A model generated the notes under the pieces. It saw nothing but the letters and a program-made list of their open reading frames with translations. It had not been told where the DNA came from and did not search any database. 64,000 bases of DNA, taken from assembly GCF_019048865.1 (NCBI RefSeq), contig NZ_CP077604.1, positions 4,874,964 through 4,938,963 of the forward strand, in the 5' to 3' direction. The translations under genes and the position numbers were made by a program. The stretch's first letter is position 1; each line of letters begins with the position of its first letter. The stretch is from Aquihabitans sp. G128 (GTDB taxonomy: Bacteria; Actinomycetota; Acidimicrobiia; Acidimicrobiales; Iamiaceae). Shown here in pieces: positions 31,512 through 39,969 of the stretch.

Positions 31512-32861
31512 ATGCCGATGGGTCTTGCGATGGAGACACCGATGGAGACGCGACGCCGCCCGATCGGGCGCGCCCGCGCCCTGGCGCTGCTGGCGGTGCT
31601 CGCCGTCGTCGCCGGGGTGCTGGCCCCCTCGGCCTCGGCGCAGGACGCTCCCGCAGCGCCGAAGACGCCGGCCGAGGAGCGGGCGTCGCGCATCCTCGAG
31701 GAGACGCTCGCCCTCGCGCCCACCGACCAGCCGCCGTCGCCCGACGACGTCTTCGTGGCGGTCGTCGCCGCGCGCAAGGCGGTGGGGGAGGCCGCGGTGG
31801 CCCGGCTCGGCGCCCAGCAGCGCTCGCAACAGGCCGATGCCGACGCCCTCACCGCAGCCGTCGCGCTGGCCAAGGCGCGCGACCGCGAAGACGCCGCCAC
31901 CGCCACCCGGGACGACGACAAGGCCACGCTGGCCAGCGAGCGGGAGCTGCTGTCGGACCTCACCGTCCGGGCCTACGTCACCGGCGACGACCTCAGCCTC
32001 GACGAGTACCGCGCCCTGGTCCACGGCGACACCACCGACCCCGCCCGCGGCCGCACGATCATGTTCGAGCAGGTGCTGCACCGGCAGGAGCAGGTCACCG
32101 AGGCCGCTCGGGTGGCCCTGGAGAAGGCTCGCAAGGCCCTCGCCACCGCCAAGGCCGCCCGCGTGCGGGCCCAGGACGGGGCCAGCCTGGCGTCGCTGGC
32201 CGCCGCCACCCGGGCTCGCGAGAAGTCCGATGCCGAGGCCGCCCACCTCGGCGCCCAGGTCGACCTGCAGCAGGCCTCCGACCGGCTGCGGTCGGGCCGG
32301 GTCGCGGGGATGGTGCCCGAGGGCGTCGCCCTGATCGGCCTGCCCCGCCTCAGCGCCGAGGACCTGGCCGGCTGGTTCGCCACCAGCCCCTACTCGCCCC
32401 GGGTCACGACGCCCATCGCCGACTACGCCCGCTGGTTCATCGCCGAGGGCAACCAGGAGGGCATCCGCGGCGACATCGCCTTCGCCCAGGCCGTGCTCGA
32501 GACCGGCGGCTTCGCCAACAACGACTCCGTCTCCGCCAACAACTTCTCCGGCATCGGCCACTGCGACCTCTGCCCGTCGGGCTGGACGTTCCCCACGCCC
32601 GAGCTCGGGGTGCGGGCCCAGATCCAGCTCCTGAAGTCCTACGCCATCCGCAAGCCCGAGTACGTCAGCCCGCTGGTCGACAAGCGGCTGCGGGGCCCGG
32701 CCGGCTGCTGCGCCACCTGGGGCGACCTCACGACGGTGTGGGCCACCGACCCCGGCTACGGCCCCAAGGTCATGCTCATCTACACGTCGATGGTCCAGTA
32801 CGCCCTCGGTCGCCGCGCTGCCGGGCAGGGCTTCGACGACCCCGTCGCCACCATCGACTGA
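31512..32861 (+). CDS. Secreted peptidoglycan hydrolase, glucosaminidase-like, with coiled coil
   Basis: A 449-residue exported protein. The signal peptide (RARALALLAVLAVVAGVLAP ending SASAQ) leads into an Ala/Arg/Glu-rich coiled coil (about 60-260). The C-terminal domain (about 300-430) contains DIAFAQAVLETGGFANND, NNFSGIGHCDLCPSG and GVRAQIQLLKSYA, as in GH73/LYZ2-type N-acetylglucosaminidases, with the catalytic Glu in LETGGF. It would cleave glycan strands in the wall. Starts at 31512, 31530 and 31542 are possible; the last has GGAG 6 nt upstream and gives the most usual signal peptide length. Confidence 0.82.
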   Translation: MPMGLAMETPMETRRRPIGRARALALLAVLAVVAGVLAPSASAQDAPAAPKTPAEERASRILEETLALAPTDQPPSPDDVFVAVVAARKAVGEAAVARLGAQQRSQQADADALTAAVALAKARDREDAATATRDDDKATLASERELLSDLTVRAYVTGDDLSLDEYRALVHGDTTDPARGRTIMFEQVLHRQEQVTEAARVALEKARKALATAKAARVRAQDGASLASLAAATRAREKSDAEAAHLGAQVDLQQASDRLRSGRVAGMVPEGVALIGLPRLSAEDLAGWFATSPYSPRVTTPIADYARWFIAEGNQEGIRGDIAFAQAVLETGGFANNDSVSANNFSGIGHCDLCPSGWTFPTPELGVRAQIQLLKSYAIRKPEYVSPLVDKRLRGPAGCCATWGDLTTVWATDPGYGPKVMLIYTSMVQYALGRRAAGQGFDDPVATID

Positions 32862-32882
32862 TCCGGTCCGGGGCCGCGGCGA

Positions 32883-32888
32883 TAGGTT
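32883..32888 (+). promoter_or_regulatory. Candidate leaderless -10 box
   Basis: TAGGTT lies 7 nt before the GTG at 32896 (10 nt before the ATG at 32899). Confidence 0.35.
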
Positions 32889-32898
32889 CCGGAGCGTG

Positions 32899-33423
32899 AT
32901 GTGGGTCTTCGCGCTGCTCGGGCTGGTGGTGATCGTGGTGATCGGGCTGGTCCTGGTGGGGCGCGAGACCGCCCGGTTGGCCGGCGCTGCCCGCCCGGCG
33001 GTGTTCGACCTCGCCGAGGCCACCGAGTTCATCGCCGACCGGCTCCCGGCCGAGGTGCAGGCCCGCATCTCCCACGACGACGTCGAGTGGATCCTGCTGG
33101 CCGACGCCGACCTGCTGGAAGAGGCCACGTCGGACCCGTTGGACCGCCGCTACCCGTGGAGCCGGGCGCCCCGGCTGGTCGAGGGCCGCCCGATCCCGGT
33201 GCGCGACGACGCCGGCGAGGTGGTGGAGGGGGCCGAGCTCGGTCCCCAGGACCCCTACGGCCAGGTCATCGACGAGGACGTGGCCATCGCCCGCATCCTC
33301 CTGGCGGCCGACGCCGCCGGGCGCGAGGTGGCCGACGAGGACATCGTCGCCGTGCTCGATGGCCGCCTCCAGTACCTGGAGGCCATCGGCGCCATCGGCG
33401 GCCGCGCCGACGACGCCGGCTGA
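32899..33423 (+). CDS. Membrane-anchored conserved hypothetical protein
   Basis: A 174-residue protein with one N-terminal membrane segment (VFALLGLVVIVVIGLVLVG) and a cytoplasmic acidic domain: FDLAEATEFIADRLPAEVQ, ISHDDVEWILLADADLLEEA, GQVIDEDVAIARILLAADAA, LDGRLQYLEAIGAIGG. I do not recognise the family, although the regular helical pattern suggests a folded, conserved domain. The start may be GTG 32896 or the adjacent ATG. Confidence 0.65.
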   Translation: MWVFALLGLVVIVVIGLVLVGRETARLAGAARPAVFDLAEATEFIADRLPAEVQARISHDDVEWILLADADLLEEATSDPLDRRYPWSRAPRLVEGRPIPVRDDAGEVVEGAELGPQDPYGQVIDEDVAIARILLAADAAGREVADEDIVAVLDGRLQYLEAIGAIGGRADDAG

Positions 33424-33471
33424 GCGCTCGGCACCCCCGGCGGCGGTTGCCCGCCCGCGGCGGTCGTCGCG

Positions 33472-33477
33472 TACGTT
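33472..33477 (+). promoter_or_regulatory. Candidate leaderless -10 box
   Basis: TACGTT lies 7 nt before the ATG at 33485. Confidence 0.35.
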
Positions 33478-33484
33478 GTGGGGC

Positions 33485-33697
33485 ATGGAGCGCCCCACCC
33501 GTTTCGAGCACAACCGCTACGTCGGCGACAAGCGGACCCAGGTCGTCTACGACCTCGACACCGTGCCCGAGGAGATCATGGCGGAGCTGCTCGAGGCCCG
33601 GACCTACCTCAGCTTCGGGCCCGACACGCTGGTCGAGGCCCGCAACCGCGGCTACAAGCCCCACGCAAGCGTCGCCCCCGCTGCCGACGACGCGTGA
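33485..33697 (+). CDS. Small conserved hypothetical protein
   Basis: A 70-residue protein, MERPTRFEHNRYVGDKRTQV followed by VYDLDTVPEEIMAELLEART and NRGYKPHASVAP. It looks like a compact alpha/beta protein and has no membrane segment. The box 7 nt upstream and absence of SD suggest leaderless expression. I cannot name a function. Confidence 0.6.
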   Translation: MERPTRFEHNRYVGDKRTQVVYDLDTVPEEIMAELLEARTYLSFGPDTLVEARNRGYKPHASVAPAADDA

Positions 33698-33722
33698 CCC
33701 GCACCCCGCTCGCCGGCCGCTG

Positions 33723-34493
33723 ATGGAGGTCGAGCTCCGCTCCGGAGGCTTCCGCCTCGCCGGGTACGTGGCCCACCCGCCCGTGGCCGAGACCCGGTCG
33801 CCGGTGCTGGTGCTGTGCCACGGCTACCCGTCGGGCGCCCTGCCCGCCGAGGCCACCGGGCGCTCGTACCCGGCGCTCGCCGACCGCATCGCCAACGAGG
33901 GCTGGCGGGTCATCACCTTCACCTTCCGGGGCTGCGGCACGTCCACCGGGGACTTCTCCCTCGGCGGCTGGCTCGACGACCTGCTCGCGGTCATCGACCA
34001 GGCGGCCGAGCTCGGCGAGACCCGCGGCGTGTGGCTGGCCGGCTTCGGCACGGGCGGCGGGCTCTGCATCTCGGCGGCGGCCCGTCGGCCCGAGGTCGCC
34101 GGCGTCGCCGCGCTCGGCGCCCCCGCCGACTACAGCGACTGGGCCCGGCACCCCCGCCGCCTGCTCCAGCACGCCCGCGACATCGGCGCCATCACCGATC
34201 CGGCGTTCCCTGCGGCGCTCGACCTGTGGACCCGCCAGCTGCGCGACATCAAGCCCGTCGACGACGCCGCCCTCATGGCGCCCCGCTCGCTGCTCGTGCT
34301 GCACGGCTCCGACGACGAGTCGGTGCCCTCGTTCGACGCTCGCGTGCTCGGCGACGCCCACGGTTCGGCCGAGCTGCGGATCATCTCCGGCGCCGCCCAC
34401 GACCTGCGCCACGACCCCCGTGCGGTGGCCATCCTGCTGGGCTGGCTCGACCGCGAACGCCACGGATCTCGTCCGTCACCCGTTGAGACCTAA
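33723..34493 (+). CDS. Alpha/beta-hydrolase-fold protein lacking the nucleophile serine
   Basis: A 256-residue protein with a clear alpha/beta hydrolase fold: VLVLCHGYPSG (oxyanion loop), VITFTFRGCGTSTGDFS, LLVLHGSDDESVPSFD (acid) and ISGAAHDLRHDPRAV (His). The nucleophile elbow reads LAGFGTGGGL, i.e. G-F-G-T-G where active enzymes have G-x-S-x-G. Asp and His are kept, so it may bind rather than cleave a ligand, or use the Thr. It starts 25 bp after the small protein at 33485. Confidence 0.8.
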   Translation: MEVELRSGGFRLAGYVAHPPVAETRSPVLVLCHGYPSGALPAEATGRSYPALADRIANEGWRVITFTFRGCGTSTGDFSLGGWLDDLLAVIDQAAELGETRGVWLAGFGTGGGLCISAAARRPEVAGVAALGAPADYSDWARHPRRLLQHARDIGAITDPAFPAALDLWTRQLRDIKPVDDAALMAPRSLLVLHGSDDESVPSFDARVLGDAHGSAELRIISGAAHDLRHDPRAVAILLGWLDRERHGSRPSPVET

Positions 34494-34571
34494 AGCTGGT
34501 GGGTAGGTGTGCCGACCCATCACGTGTCCACGCGCTCGCTAGCGTGGGCCATCCGTCCGAGAAGGAGCCCC

Positions 34572-35042
34572 GTGCTCGAAGCGCAGGACCCGGCGTCGTC
34601 CGAGGTCGAAGTCGATGAAGAGGTGCCCCACTCGCTCATGGGCGAGCTGCGGGAGCTCGGCCTCGTCGGCCAGATGTGGACCCTCACCGTCGTGGTCTTC
34701 TGCGTGGCCCGCGCCGTGGTGGTGTGGCCCGTGCTGCAGGAGCACAACGTCAACCCGTGGTGGTTCCTCGCCATCGACGTCGGCACGTCGCCCACCTACG
34801 GCATCGGCCAGGCCATGGGCGTGAAGCTCATGCGCGACGACCGCCGCCCCATGCGGGATGCGGCGCCGTGGATCGTGATGCTGATGGTGTCCTTCGTGGC
34901 GCCCTACGCCTACCTGCTGGCCTCGGCCGGCAAGCTGCCGGGCTACGTCGTCATCGGCGTGGTGCTCTGGATGGTCCTCTTCGGCGGCCTCGCCGCGGTG
35001 CGCATGGCCCGCGAGGTGCGGGTCGGCACCGCGGCCACCTGA
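34572..35042 (+). CDS. Small polytopic membrane protein
   Basis: A 156-residue protein with four predicted membrane segments: TLTVVVFCVARAVVVWPVL, a short segment around PWWFLAIDVGTSPTYGIGQA, IVMLMVSFVAPYAYLLASAG and YVVIGVVLWMVLFGGLAAV. The N-terminus is acidic. GTG at 34572 is chosen because AAGGAG lies 4 nt upstream; an ATG or GTG at 34509 would lengthen it without SD. No family recognised. Confidence 0.7.
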   Translation: MLEAQDPASSEVEVDEEVPHSLMGELRELGLVGQMWTLTVVVFCVARAVVVWPVLQEHNVNPWWFLAIDVGTSPTYGIGQAMGVKLMRDDRRPMRDAAPWIVMLMVSFVAPYAYLLASAGKLPGYVVIGVVLWMVLFGGLAAVRMAREVRVGTAAT

Positions 35043-35050
35043 GCCCCTCC

Positions 35051-35079
35051 GGCCTGCCCCTTCGGGGTGAGCGCAGGCC
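35051..35079 (+). terminator. Terminator hairpin
   Basis: GGCCTGC (35051-35057) pairs with GCAGGCC (35073-35079), with CCCC/GGGG pairing inside. It lies 8 nt after the membrane-protein stop. Confidence 0.6.
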
Positions 35080-35101
35080 CTCGGGCCACCCGGGTCGGGC
35101 G

Positions 35102-35123
35102 GTTCACGTACCGTTCACGTCGT
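35102..35123 (+). promoter_or_regulatory. PHO-box-like direct repeat
   Basis: GTTCACGTACC and GTTCACGTCGT are adjacent 11-nt units. Streptomyces PhoP boxes are built of 11-nt direct repeat units resembling GTTCACC. The repeat lies 41 nt upstream of the GTG at 35164 and overlaps the alternative GTG at 35122, which favours the later start. Confidence 0.45.
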
Positions 35124-35163
35124 GCGCACGGACGCGAAACCAGGTAGCGGCAGGGTCTCCCAG

Positions 35164-36804
35164 GTGAGCGACCTGTTCGACGACTACGACGCGGGCTCCA
35201 TCCGGCGGACCTACGACGAGATGTTCGATCGGTTCGGTCGGGTGCGCGACACCTACCGGGCCGTGCACGACACGTTGGAGCCGCAGAGCACCGCAGACCT
35301 GGCCTCTCGGGCCGACGGGCTGAGCCGGGCCTACCGGGACCGGGGCGTCACCTTCGCCCTCTCCGGCCAGGAGCGGCCCTTCCCGCTCGACCTGGTGCCC
35401 CGGGTCCTCTCCGCCGAGGAGTGGCGCCGCCTGGAGGCGGGCATCCGCCAGCGGGTGCTGGCCCTCGAGGCGTTCCTGGCCGACGTCTACGGCCCCGGCG
35501 AGGTGTTCGACGACCAGGTGGTGCCCCGCAAGCTGGTGCACTCCTCGCCGCACTTCCACCGCCAGGTCCACGGCGTGGAGCCGGCCGGCGGCGTGCGCAT
35601 CCACGTCTCCGGCGTCGACGTCATCCGCGACGACCACGGCGAGTTCCGCGTGCTGGAGGACAACCTCCGCAGCCCGTCGGGCGTGAGCTACGTGATGGAG
35701 AACCGCCGGGTGATGGCCCGGGTGTTCCCGGACCTGTTCGGCGCCTCGGCGGTGGCGCCGGTCGACGACTACCCCCGCCACCTGCTCGGTGCCCTGCGGG
35801 CCACCGCCCCGGCCCGGGCATCGGACCCGCGCATCGTGGTGCTCACCCCGGGCGTGCACAACAGCGCCTACTTCGAGCACGCCCTCCTGGCCCGCATGAT
35901 GGGCGTCGACCTGGTGGAGGGCCGCGACCTCGTCTGCCGCGACGACGTCACCTACGTGCGCACCACCACCGGCGAGGAGCGCGCCGACGTCATGTACCGG
36001 CGCATCGACGACGAGTTCCTGGACCCGGTGCAGTTCCGCCCCGACTCCGTGCTGGGCTGCGCGGGGCTCATCCACTCGGCCCGCGCCGGCAACCTCACCA
36101 TCGCCAACGCGGTGGGCAACGGGGTGGCCGACGACAAGCTCATCTACAGCTACGTGCCCGACCTCATCGAGTACTACCTGGGCGAGCCGCCGCTGCTGCG
36201 CAACGTGGAGACCTACCGCCTCGGCGAGGACGACGTGCGCGAGTTCGTGCTCGACCGCATCGACCAGATGGTGGTCAAGCCCGTCGACGCCTCCGGCGGC
36301 TACGGCCTGGTCTTCGGGCCGGACGCGTCGGACGAGGAGCTGGCCGACTGCCGGGCCAACATCATCGCCGACCCGCGCGGCTACATCGCCCAGCCCGTCG
36401 TCGCCCTCTCCACCGGCCCGACGCTGGTCGACGGACGGCTCCGGCCCCGCCACCTCGACCTGCGCCCCTTCGCCGTCAACGACGGCGAGAAGGTCTGGGT
36501 CCTGCCCGGCGGCCTGACCCGGGTGGCGCTGCCCGAGGGCAGCCTGGTGGTGAACTCCAGCCAGGGCGGCGGTTCCAAGGACACGTGGGTGCTGGCCGAC
36601 GACGACGCCACGTTCGGCCTCGACATGGCCATGCCCGTGCCCAAGGAGGCCACCAACCGCCCGGCGCCCCCCGTGCCGCTGCAGTTCGGTCCGGCCGACG
36701 ACCACGAGCGCCACCACCAGCAGCAGCTCCAGCAGCAGCAGTCCCCGGAGGCCGCCGCCGAGCCGACACCCACCACCGACGAAGGGGAGGTGCCCTCGTG
36801 CTGA
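35164..36804 (+). CDS. Circularly permuted ATP-grasp protein (type 2)
   Basis: A 546-residue member of the circularly permuted ATP-grasp family, presumed to ligate an amine and a carboxylate in an uncharacterised peptide-like pathway. Motifs: PFPLDLVPRVLSAEEW, RGVRIHVSG-like VHGVEPAGGVRIHVSG, HGEFRVLEDNLRSPSGVSYV, GVHNSAYFEHALLARMMGVD, MVVKPVDASGGYGLVFGP (glycine-rich ATP loop) and RPFAVNDGEKVWVLPGGLTR. The C-terminal 40 residues are Gln/Pro-rich. It overlaps the alpha-E gene by 7 nt. This gene, alpha-E and a transglutaminase form a known but functionally unresolved operon type. Confidence 0.9.
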   Translation: MSDLFDDYDAGSIRRTYDEMFDRFGRVRDTYRAVHDTLEPQSTADLASRADGLSRAYRDRGVTFALSGQERPFPLDLVPRVLSAEEWRRLEAGIRQRVLALEAFLADVYGPGEVFDDQVVPRKLVHSSPHFHRQVHGVEPAGGVRIHVSGVDVIRDDHGEFRVLEDNLRSPSGVSYVMENRRVMARVFPDLFGASAVAPVDDYPRHLLGALRATAPARASDPRIVVLTPGVHNSAYFEHALLARMMGVDLVEGRDLVCRDDVTYVRTTTGEERADVMYRRIDDEFLDPVQFRPDSVLGCAGLIHSARAGNLTIANAVGNGVADDKLIYSYVPDLIEYYLGEPPLLRNVETYRLGEDDVREFVLDRIDQMVVKPVDASGGYGLVFGPDASDEELADCRANIIADPRGYIAQPVVALSTGPTLVDGRLRPRHLDLRPFAVNDGEKVWVLPGGLTRVALPEGSLVVNSSQGGGSKDTWVLADDDATFGLDMAMPVPKEATNRPAPPVPLQFGPADDHERHHQQQLQQQQSPEAAAEPTPTTDEGEVPSC

Positions 36805-37769
36805 GCCGCATCGCCGAAGCCCTCTACTGGATGGGCCGGTACCTGGAGCGGGCCGACGACACCGCCCGGCTGCTCGACGTGCACGTGCACCGCATGGTCG
36901 TCCAGCTCAACGACGACCGGGTGGGCGCCTCCCTGCTCGAGAGCATGGGCATCGAGGGCGAGCACCTGGCCCGCCTCGAGGCCGAGGGCCCGATCGACCT
37001 CTGGAAGGCCACCGAGCTGCTGGCCTACGACGCCGACAACCCCAGCTCCGTGGTCGGCTCGCTGCGCCTGGCCCGGGAGAACGCCCGGGGCCTGCGCGAG
37101 ATCCTGGCCACCGAGGTGTGGGAGGCGCTGAACCGGACCTACCACGAGCTCGACAACCACGTCCGTGCCGCCCGCACGCTCGGGCCCCACCTGCTCTTCC
37201 AGTGGGTGCGAGACCGCGTGGCGCTGGTGGGCGGCCTCATCGACACGGTGCTGCTCCACGACGACGGCTGGCGGTTCCTGACCATCGGTCGGTCCTTGGA
37301 ACGGGTGGACATGACGGCCCGCCTCCTCGGGGCGGTGCCGGCCAACGCCGACGCCTCCCGGTGGAGCGGCGTGCTGGTGTCCTGCGGGGCCAACGACGCC
37401 TTCCTCCGGACCTACGGCGGCGACATCGACCAGGCCAAGGCCCTGAGCGTGCTGCTGCTCGACCCGGACTTCCCCCGCTCGGTGTCCTACGCCCTGGCGC
37501 AGGCCGAGCAGGCGCTCGACGACGTCGACGGCGGCCAGCGCCCCAACGGCGGCCGTCGCCGCCCGCTGGTGCGCACCAGCGCCGCGGCCCGCGAGGTCGG
37601 GCGCATCCGGTCCGAGCTGGCCTACACCGACCCGGCCCTGCTGGCCGCCGACCTGCCCGCCGTGGTGGCCCGCCTCCAGGCCGCCACCGCCTACGCCTCC
37701 GAGCTGGTGACCCAGCGCTACTTCCAGCGGGTGGCGTTCATCGAGTGGACCCCGGACAAGAGCGCATGA
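36798..37769 (+). CDS. Alpha-E domain protein
   Basis: A 323-residue all-helical alpha-E (DUF403) protein: LSRIAEALYWMGRYLERADD, ENARGLREILATEVWEALN, FLTIGRSLERVDMTARLL and DPDFPRSVSYALAQAE. The family always accompanies the permuted ATP-grasp and transglutaminase-like genes; it is thought to be a partner or substrate carrier. GTG at 36798 has GGGGAGG upstream. Its stop overlaps the next ATG (ATGA). Confidence 0.92.
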   Translation: MLSRIAEALYWMGRYLERADDTARLLDVHVHRMVVQLNDDRVGASLLESMGIEGEHLARLEAEGPIDLWKATELLAYDADNPSSVVGSLRLARENARGLREILATEVWEALNRTYHELDNHVRAARTLGPHLLFQWVRDRVALVGGLIDTVLLHDDGWRFLTIGRSLERVDMTARLLGAVPANADASRWSGVLVSCGANDAFLRTYGGDIDQAKALSVLLLDPDFPRSVSYALAQAEQALDDVDGGQRPNGGRRRPLVRTSAAAREVGRIRSELAYTDPALLAADLPAVVARLQAATAYASELVTQRYFQRVAFIEWTPDKSA

Positions 37770-38611
37770 GCTGGCGACTGCAGATCACCCACACCACCAA
37801 GTACAAGTACGACTCGCCGGTGGCGCAGTCGTACAACGAGGCCCGCCTGGAGCCCCGCAGCGACCGGCTCCAGACCGTGCTCTCCAGCCGGGTCGAGGTC
37901 GAGCCGGCCACCCGGGTGGTCCGCCACATCGACTACTGGGGCTCGGTGGTGCACCACTTCGACATCCAGGTGCCCCACACCGAGCTGACCGTCACCGGCC
38001 GCACCACCATCGAGACCGCCGCCCAGGCCGCCGAGCCGGGCGACATCGGCTGGGAGGAGCTGCGCGGCGTGCCCATGCGGGACCGCTTCGAGGAGCTGCT
38101 CGTGCCCACCGAGACCGTGGCGTGGAACGAGGAGCTCGCCGCCGTGGCCGCCGAGCTGGCCGCCGCCAACGACACCCCCGCAGCCGCCGCCGAGGCCGCT
38201 GCGGCCTGGGTCAACGAGCGGCTCGACTACCGCTCGGGCACCACGGGCGTGAAGACCACCGCCGTGCAGGTGCTCGACACCGGCGCCGGCGTCTGCCAGG
38301 ACTTCGCCCACGTCACCCTCGCCCTGCTCCGGGCCATGGGCATCCCGAGCTGGTACGTCTCGGGCTACCTGCACCCCCGCAAGGAGGCGCCGGTCGACGA
38401 GCCGCTCGTGGGCGAGAGCCACGCGTGGGTGGCCGCCTTCACCGGCACCGTCTGGCCGCTGGACCCCACCAGCCTCAACCCGGTGGCCGAGCGCCACGTC
38501 CGGGTCGCGGCCGGGCGCGACTACTCCGACGTGTCCCCGTTCCGGGGCATCTACGCCGGGCGCGCCGCCCAAGAGCTCGACGTCAGCGTCGAGCTGGTCC
38601 GCAAGGCCTGA
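37766..38611 (+). CDS. Transglutaminase-like cysteine peptidase family protein
   Basis: A 281-residue protein with the N-terminal beta domain of bacterial transglutaminases (LQITHTTKYKYDSPVAQSYN) and the papain-like core. The triad is Cys in GAGVCQDFAHVTLALLRAMG, His in GESHAWVAAF and Asp in WPLDPTSLNPV. It presumably cleaves or transfers acyl groups in the pathway served by the ATP-grasp protein. It is the last gene of the three-gene operon. Confidence 0.93.
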   Translation: MSWRLQITHTTKYKYDSPVAQSYNEARLEPRSDRLQTVLSSRVEVEPATRVVRHIDYWGSVVHHFDIQVPHTELTVTGRTTIETAAQAAEPGDIGWEELRGVPMRDRFEELLVPTETVAWNEELAAVAAELAAANDTPAAAAEAAAAWVNERLDYRSGTTGVKTTAVQVLDTGAGVCQDFAHVTLALLRAMGIPSWYVSGYLHPRKEAPVDEPLVGESHAWVAAFTGTVWPLDPTSLNPVAERHVRVAAGRDYSDVSPFRGIYAGRAAQELDVSVELVRKA

Positions 38612-38655
38612 CGCCTCGCCCGGCGAGGCGCCGTGATCGGTGCCACGCTGGTCCC

Positions 38656-39180
38656 ATGGCGACCCCACCGACGTTCCGCATGGGCCGGCTCGACCACGTG
38701 CACATCCGCGTGCCGGACCGTGACGAAGCCGCCCGCTGGTACGCCGAGCACCTCGGGTTCGAGCCCGTGGCCGAGTACGACTTCTGGGCGAAGGGCTTCG
38801 AGGGCGGCCCGCTGCAGATCTCGGCCGACGGCGGCCGGACCACGCTGGCCCTGTTCGAGGCCAGCGAGGGGCACCCGATGGTGCCCCAGCGCACGGGCGT
38901 GGCGTTCAGCGTCGACGCCGAGGTGTTCTCGGCGTTCATCCGCTCGCTGCCGAACGGCATCGACCACCCGGACGGCACGCCACTCGCGCCGGAGCACCTG
39001 GTGGACTTCGACCTCTGCTGGGCCGTCGACCTGGTCGACCCCTGGGGCAACCAGTACGAGCTCAACTGCTACGAGTACGACCGCATCGCCGCGGACCTCG
39101 TGGCCGCCGATGCCATCGCCGTCACCCGCTACTGGCCCCGCGACACCTACGACGCCTACCTCACGGGTGGCCCGGCGTAG
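38656..39180 (+). CDS. VOC-superfamily (glyoxalase/dioxygenase fold) protein
   Basis: A 174-residue VOC protein: RLDHVHIRVPDRDEAARWYA at the N-terminus gives the first metal-ligand His, TLALFEASEGHPM the middle strand, and VDLVDPWGNQYELNCYEYD the last strand with the usual Glu ligand. Substrate unknown; members include dioxygenases, isomerases and resistance proteins. It starts 44 bp after the transglutaminase gene and faces the HhH-GPD gene. Confidence 0.82.
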   Translation: MATPPTFRMGRLDHVHIRVPDRDEAARWYAEHLGFEPVAEYDFWAKGFEGGPLQISADGGRTTLALFEASEGHPMVPQRTGVAFSVDAEVFSAFIRSLPNGIDHPDGTPLAPEHLVDFDLCWAVDLVDPWGNQYELNCYEYDRIAADLVAADAIAVTRYWPRDTYDAYLTGGPA

Positions 39181-39206
39181 CGGCGTGGCCCTGGCGGGGC
39201 CGACCG

Positions 39207-39800
39207 CTAGAGCGAGAACTCGGACTTGGACTTCTTGGCGGCCTTCTGGAGCTTCTTCCACGCCTGGACCTCGCGCAGCTTGGGCAGCGAGTCGACGTCG
39301 GCGGCCGATCGGGGCTGGGTGTCGCTGAACGCACCGGCAGCGGCCTTCCAGCCGCGCGGCTTCACGTCGAAGCGCTTGGCCAGGAGCGCCACGAAGATGC
39401 GCGACTTCTCCTCGGCGAAGCCGGGCAGCGCCGACACCCGGGCGTAGAGCGTGGTGCCGGACTTGGCGGTGGTCCAGATGCTGGCGGTGTCGCCCTCGTA
39501 CTCGTCGACGATGACCCGGGCGATCCCGTGGGCCCGTCGGGCCATGGCCGCCGGGTAGCGGTGCACGGCCGGCTTCTCGCAGAAGACCGCCACGACCTCC
39601 TCGGGGTCCATGGCGGCGATGCCGGCCGGTGACCACCGGTCGCCCAGCCGCTCCTTGATGACCATCGGCGAGCGGAACGCCCACGTCATCGGCACCTGCT
39701 GGTCGAGCAGCATCCCGTAGAGCAGCGCCAGCGGGTCGTGCGCCAGCAGCTCGTTGGCGTCGTCGTCGAACGTGATCGGGAAGGAGTCCGGCGCAGTCAC
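39207..39800 (-). CDS. HhH-GPD family DNA glycosylase-like protein
   Basis: A 197-residue protein of the helix-hairpin-helix GPD base-excision type common in actinobacteria. Motifs: LLYGMLLDQQVPMTWAFRSP, KPAVHRYPAAMARRAHGIAR, SALPGFAEEKSRIFVALLAK (the hairpin LPGFAEEK) and GWKAAAGAFSD. No Fe-S cysteine cluster is present. It would remove damaged bases. GTG at 39800 has a TAGCCT box 7 nt upstream and no SD. Confidence 0.82.
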   Translation of the reverse strand: MTAPDSFPITFDDDANELLAHDPLALLYGMLLDQQVPMTWAFRSPMVIKERLGDRWSPAGIAAMDPEEVVAVFCEKPAVHRYPAAMARRAHGIARVIVDEYEGDTASIWTTAKSGTTLYARVSALPGFAEEKSRIFVALLAKRFDVKPRGWKAAAGAFSDTQPRSAADVDSLPKLREVQAWKKLQKAAKKSKSEFSL

Positions 39801-39807
39801 CCCGCCG

Positions 39808-39813
39808 AGGCTA
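39808..39813 (-). promoter_or_regulatory. Candidate leaderless -10 box of the HhH-GPD gene
   Basis: TAGCCT on the minus strand lies 7 nt before the GTG start. Confidence 0.4.
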
Positions 39814-39831
39814 GGCGACCCCGCCAACCCC

Positions 39832-39880
39832 GAACTCGTCGCAGTTGGGCGACGCCACGGTCGACAACTGCGACAAGTTC
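39832..39880. repeat. AACTTGT-family hairpin, unit 1 of a tandem pair
   Basis: GAACTCGTCGCAGTTG (39832-39847) and CAACTGCGACAAGTTC (39865-39880) pair at 15 of 16 positions around a 17-nt loop. It lies downstream of aceE and upstream of the HhH-GPD gene. Confidence 0.7.
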
Positions 39881-39905
39881 GAGGGTTGGGCGAGCTGGCG
39901 GTCCT

Positions 39906-39954
39906 GAACTTGTCGCAGTTGGGCGACGCCACGGTCGACAACTGCGACAAGTTC
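39906..39954. repeat. AACTTGT-family hairpin, unit 2 of a tandem pair
   Basis: GAACTTGTCGCAGTTG (39906-39921) and CAACTGCGACAAGTTC (39939-39954) pair perfectly over 16 bp. Loop and flanks are identical to unit 1, 74 nt away, so one is a recent tandem duplication. Probably the aceE terminator. Confidence 0.75.
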
Positions 39955-39969
39955 GAGGGGTGGGGCTGG

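Noticed and set aside
36690..36770. Gln-rich repeat in the ATP-grasp C-terminus as a possible microsatellite
   Set aside because: Short and irregular CAG/CAA-like codon run within a disordered tail; no sign of expansion.
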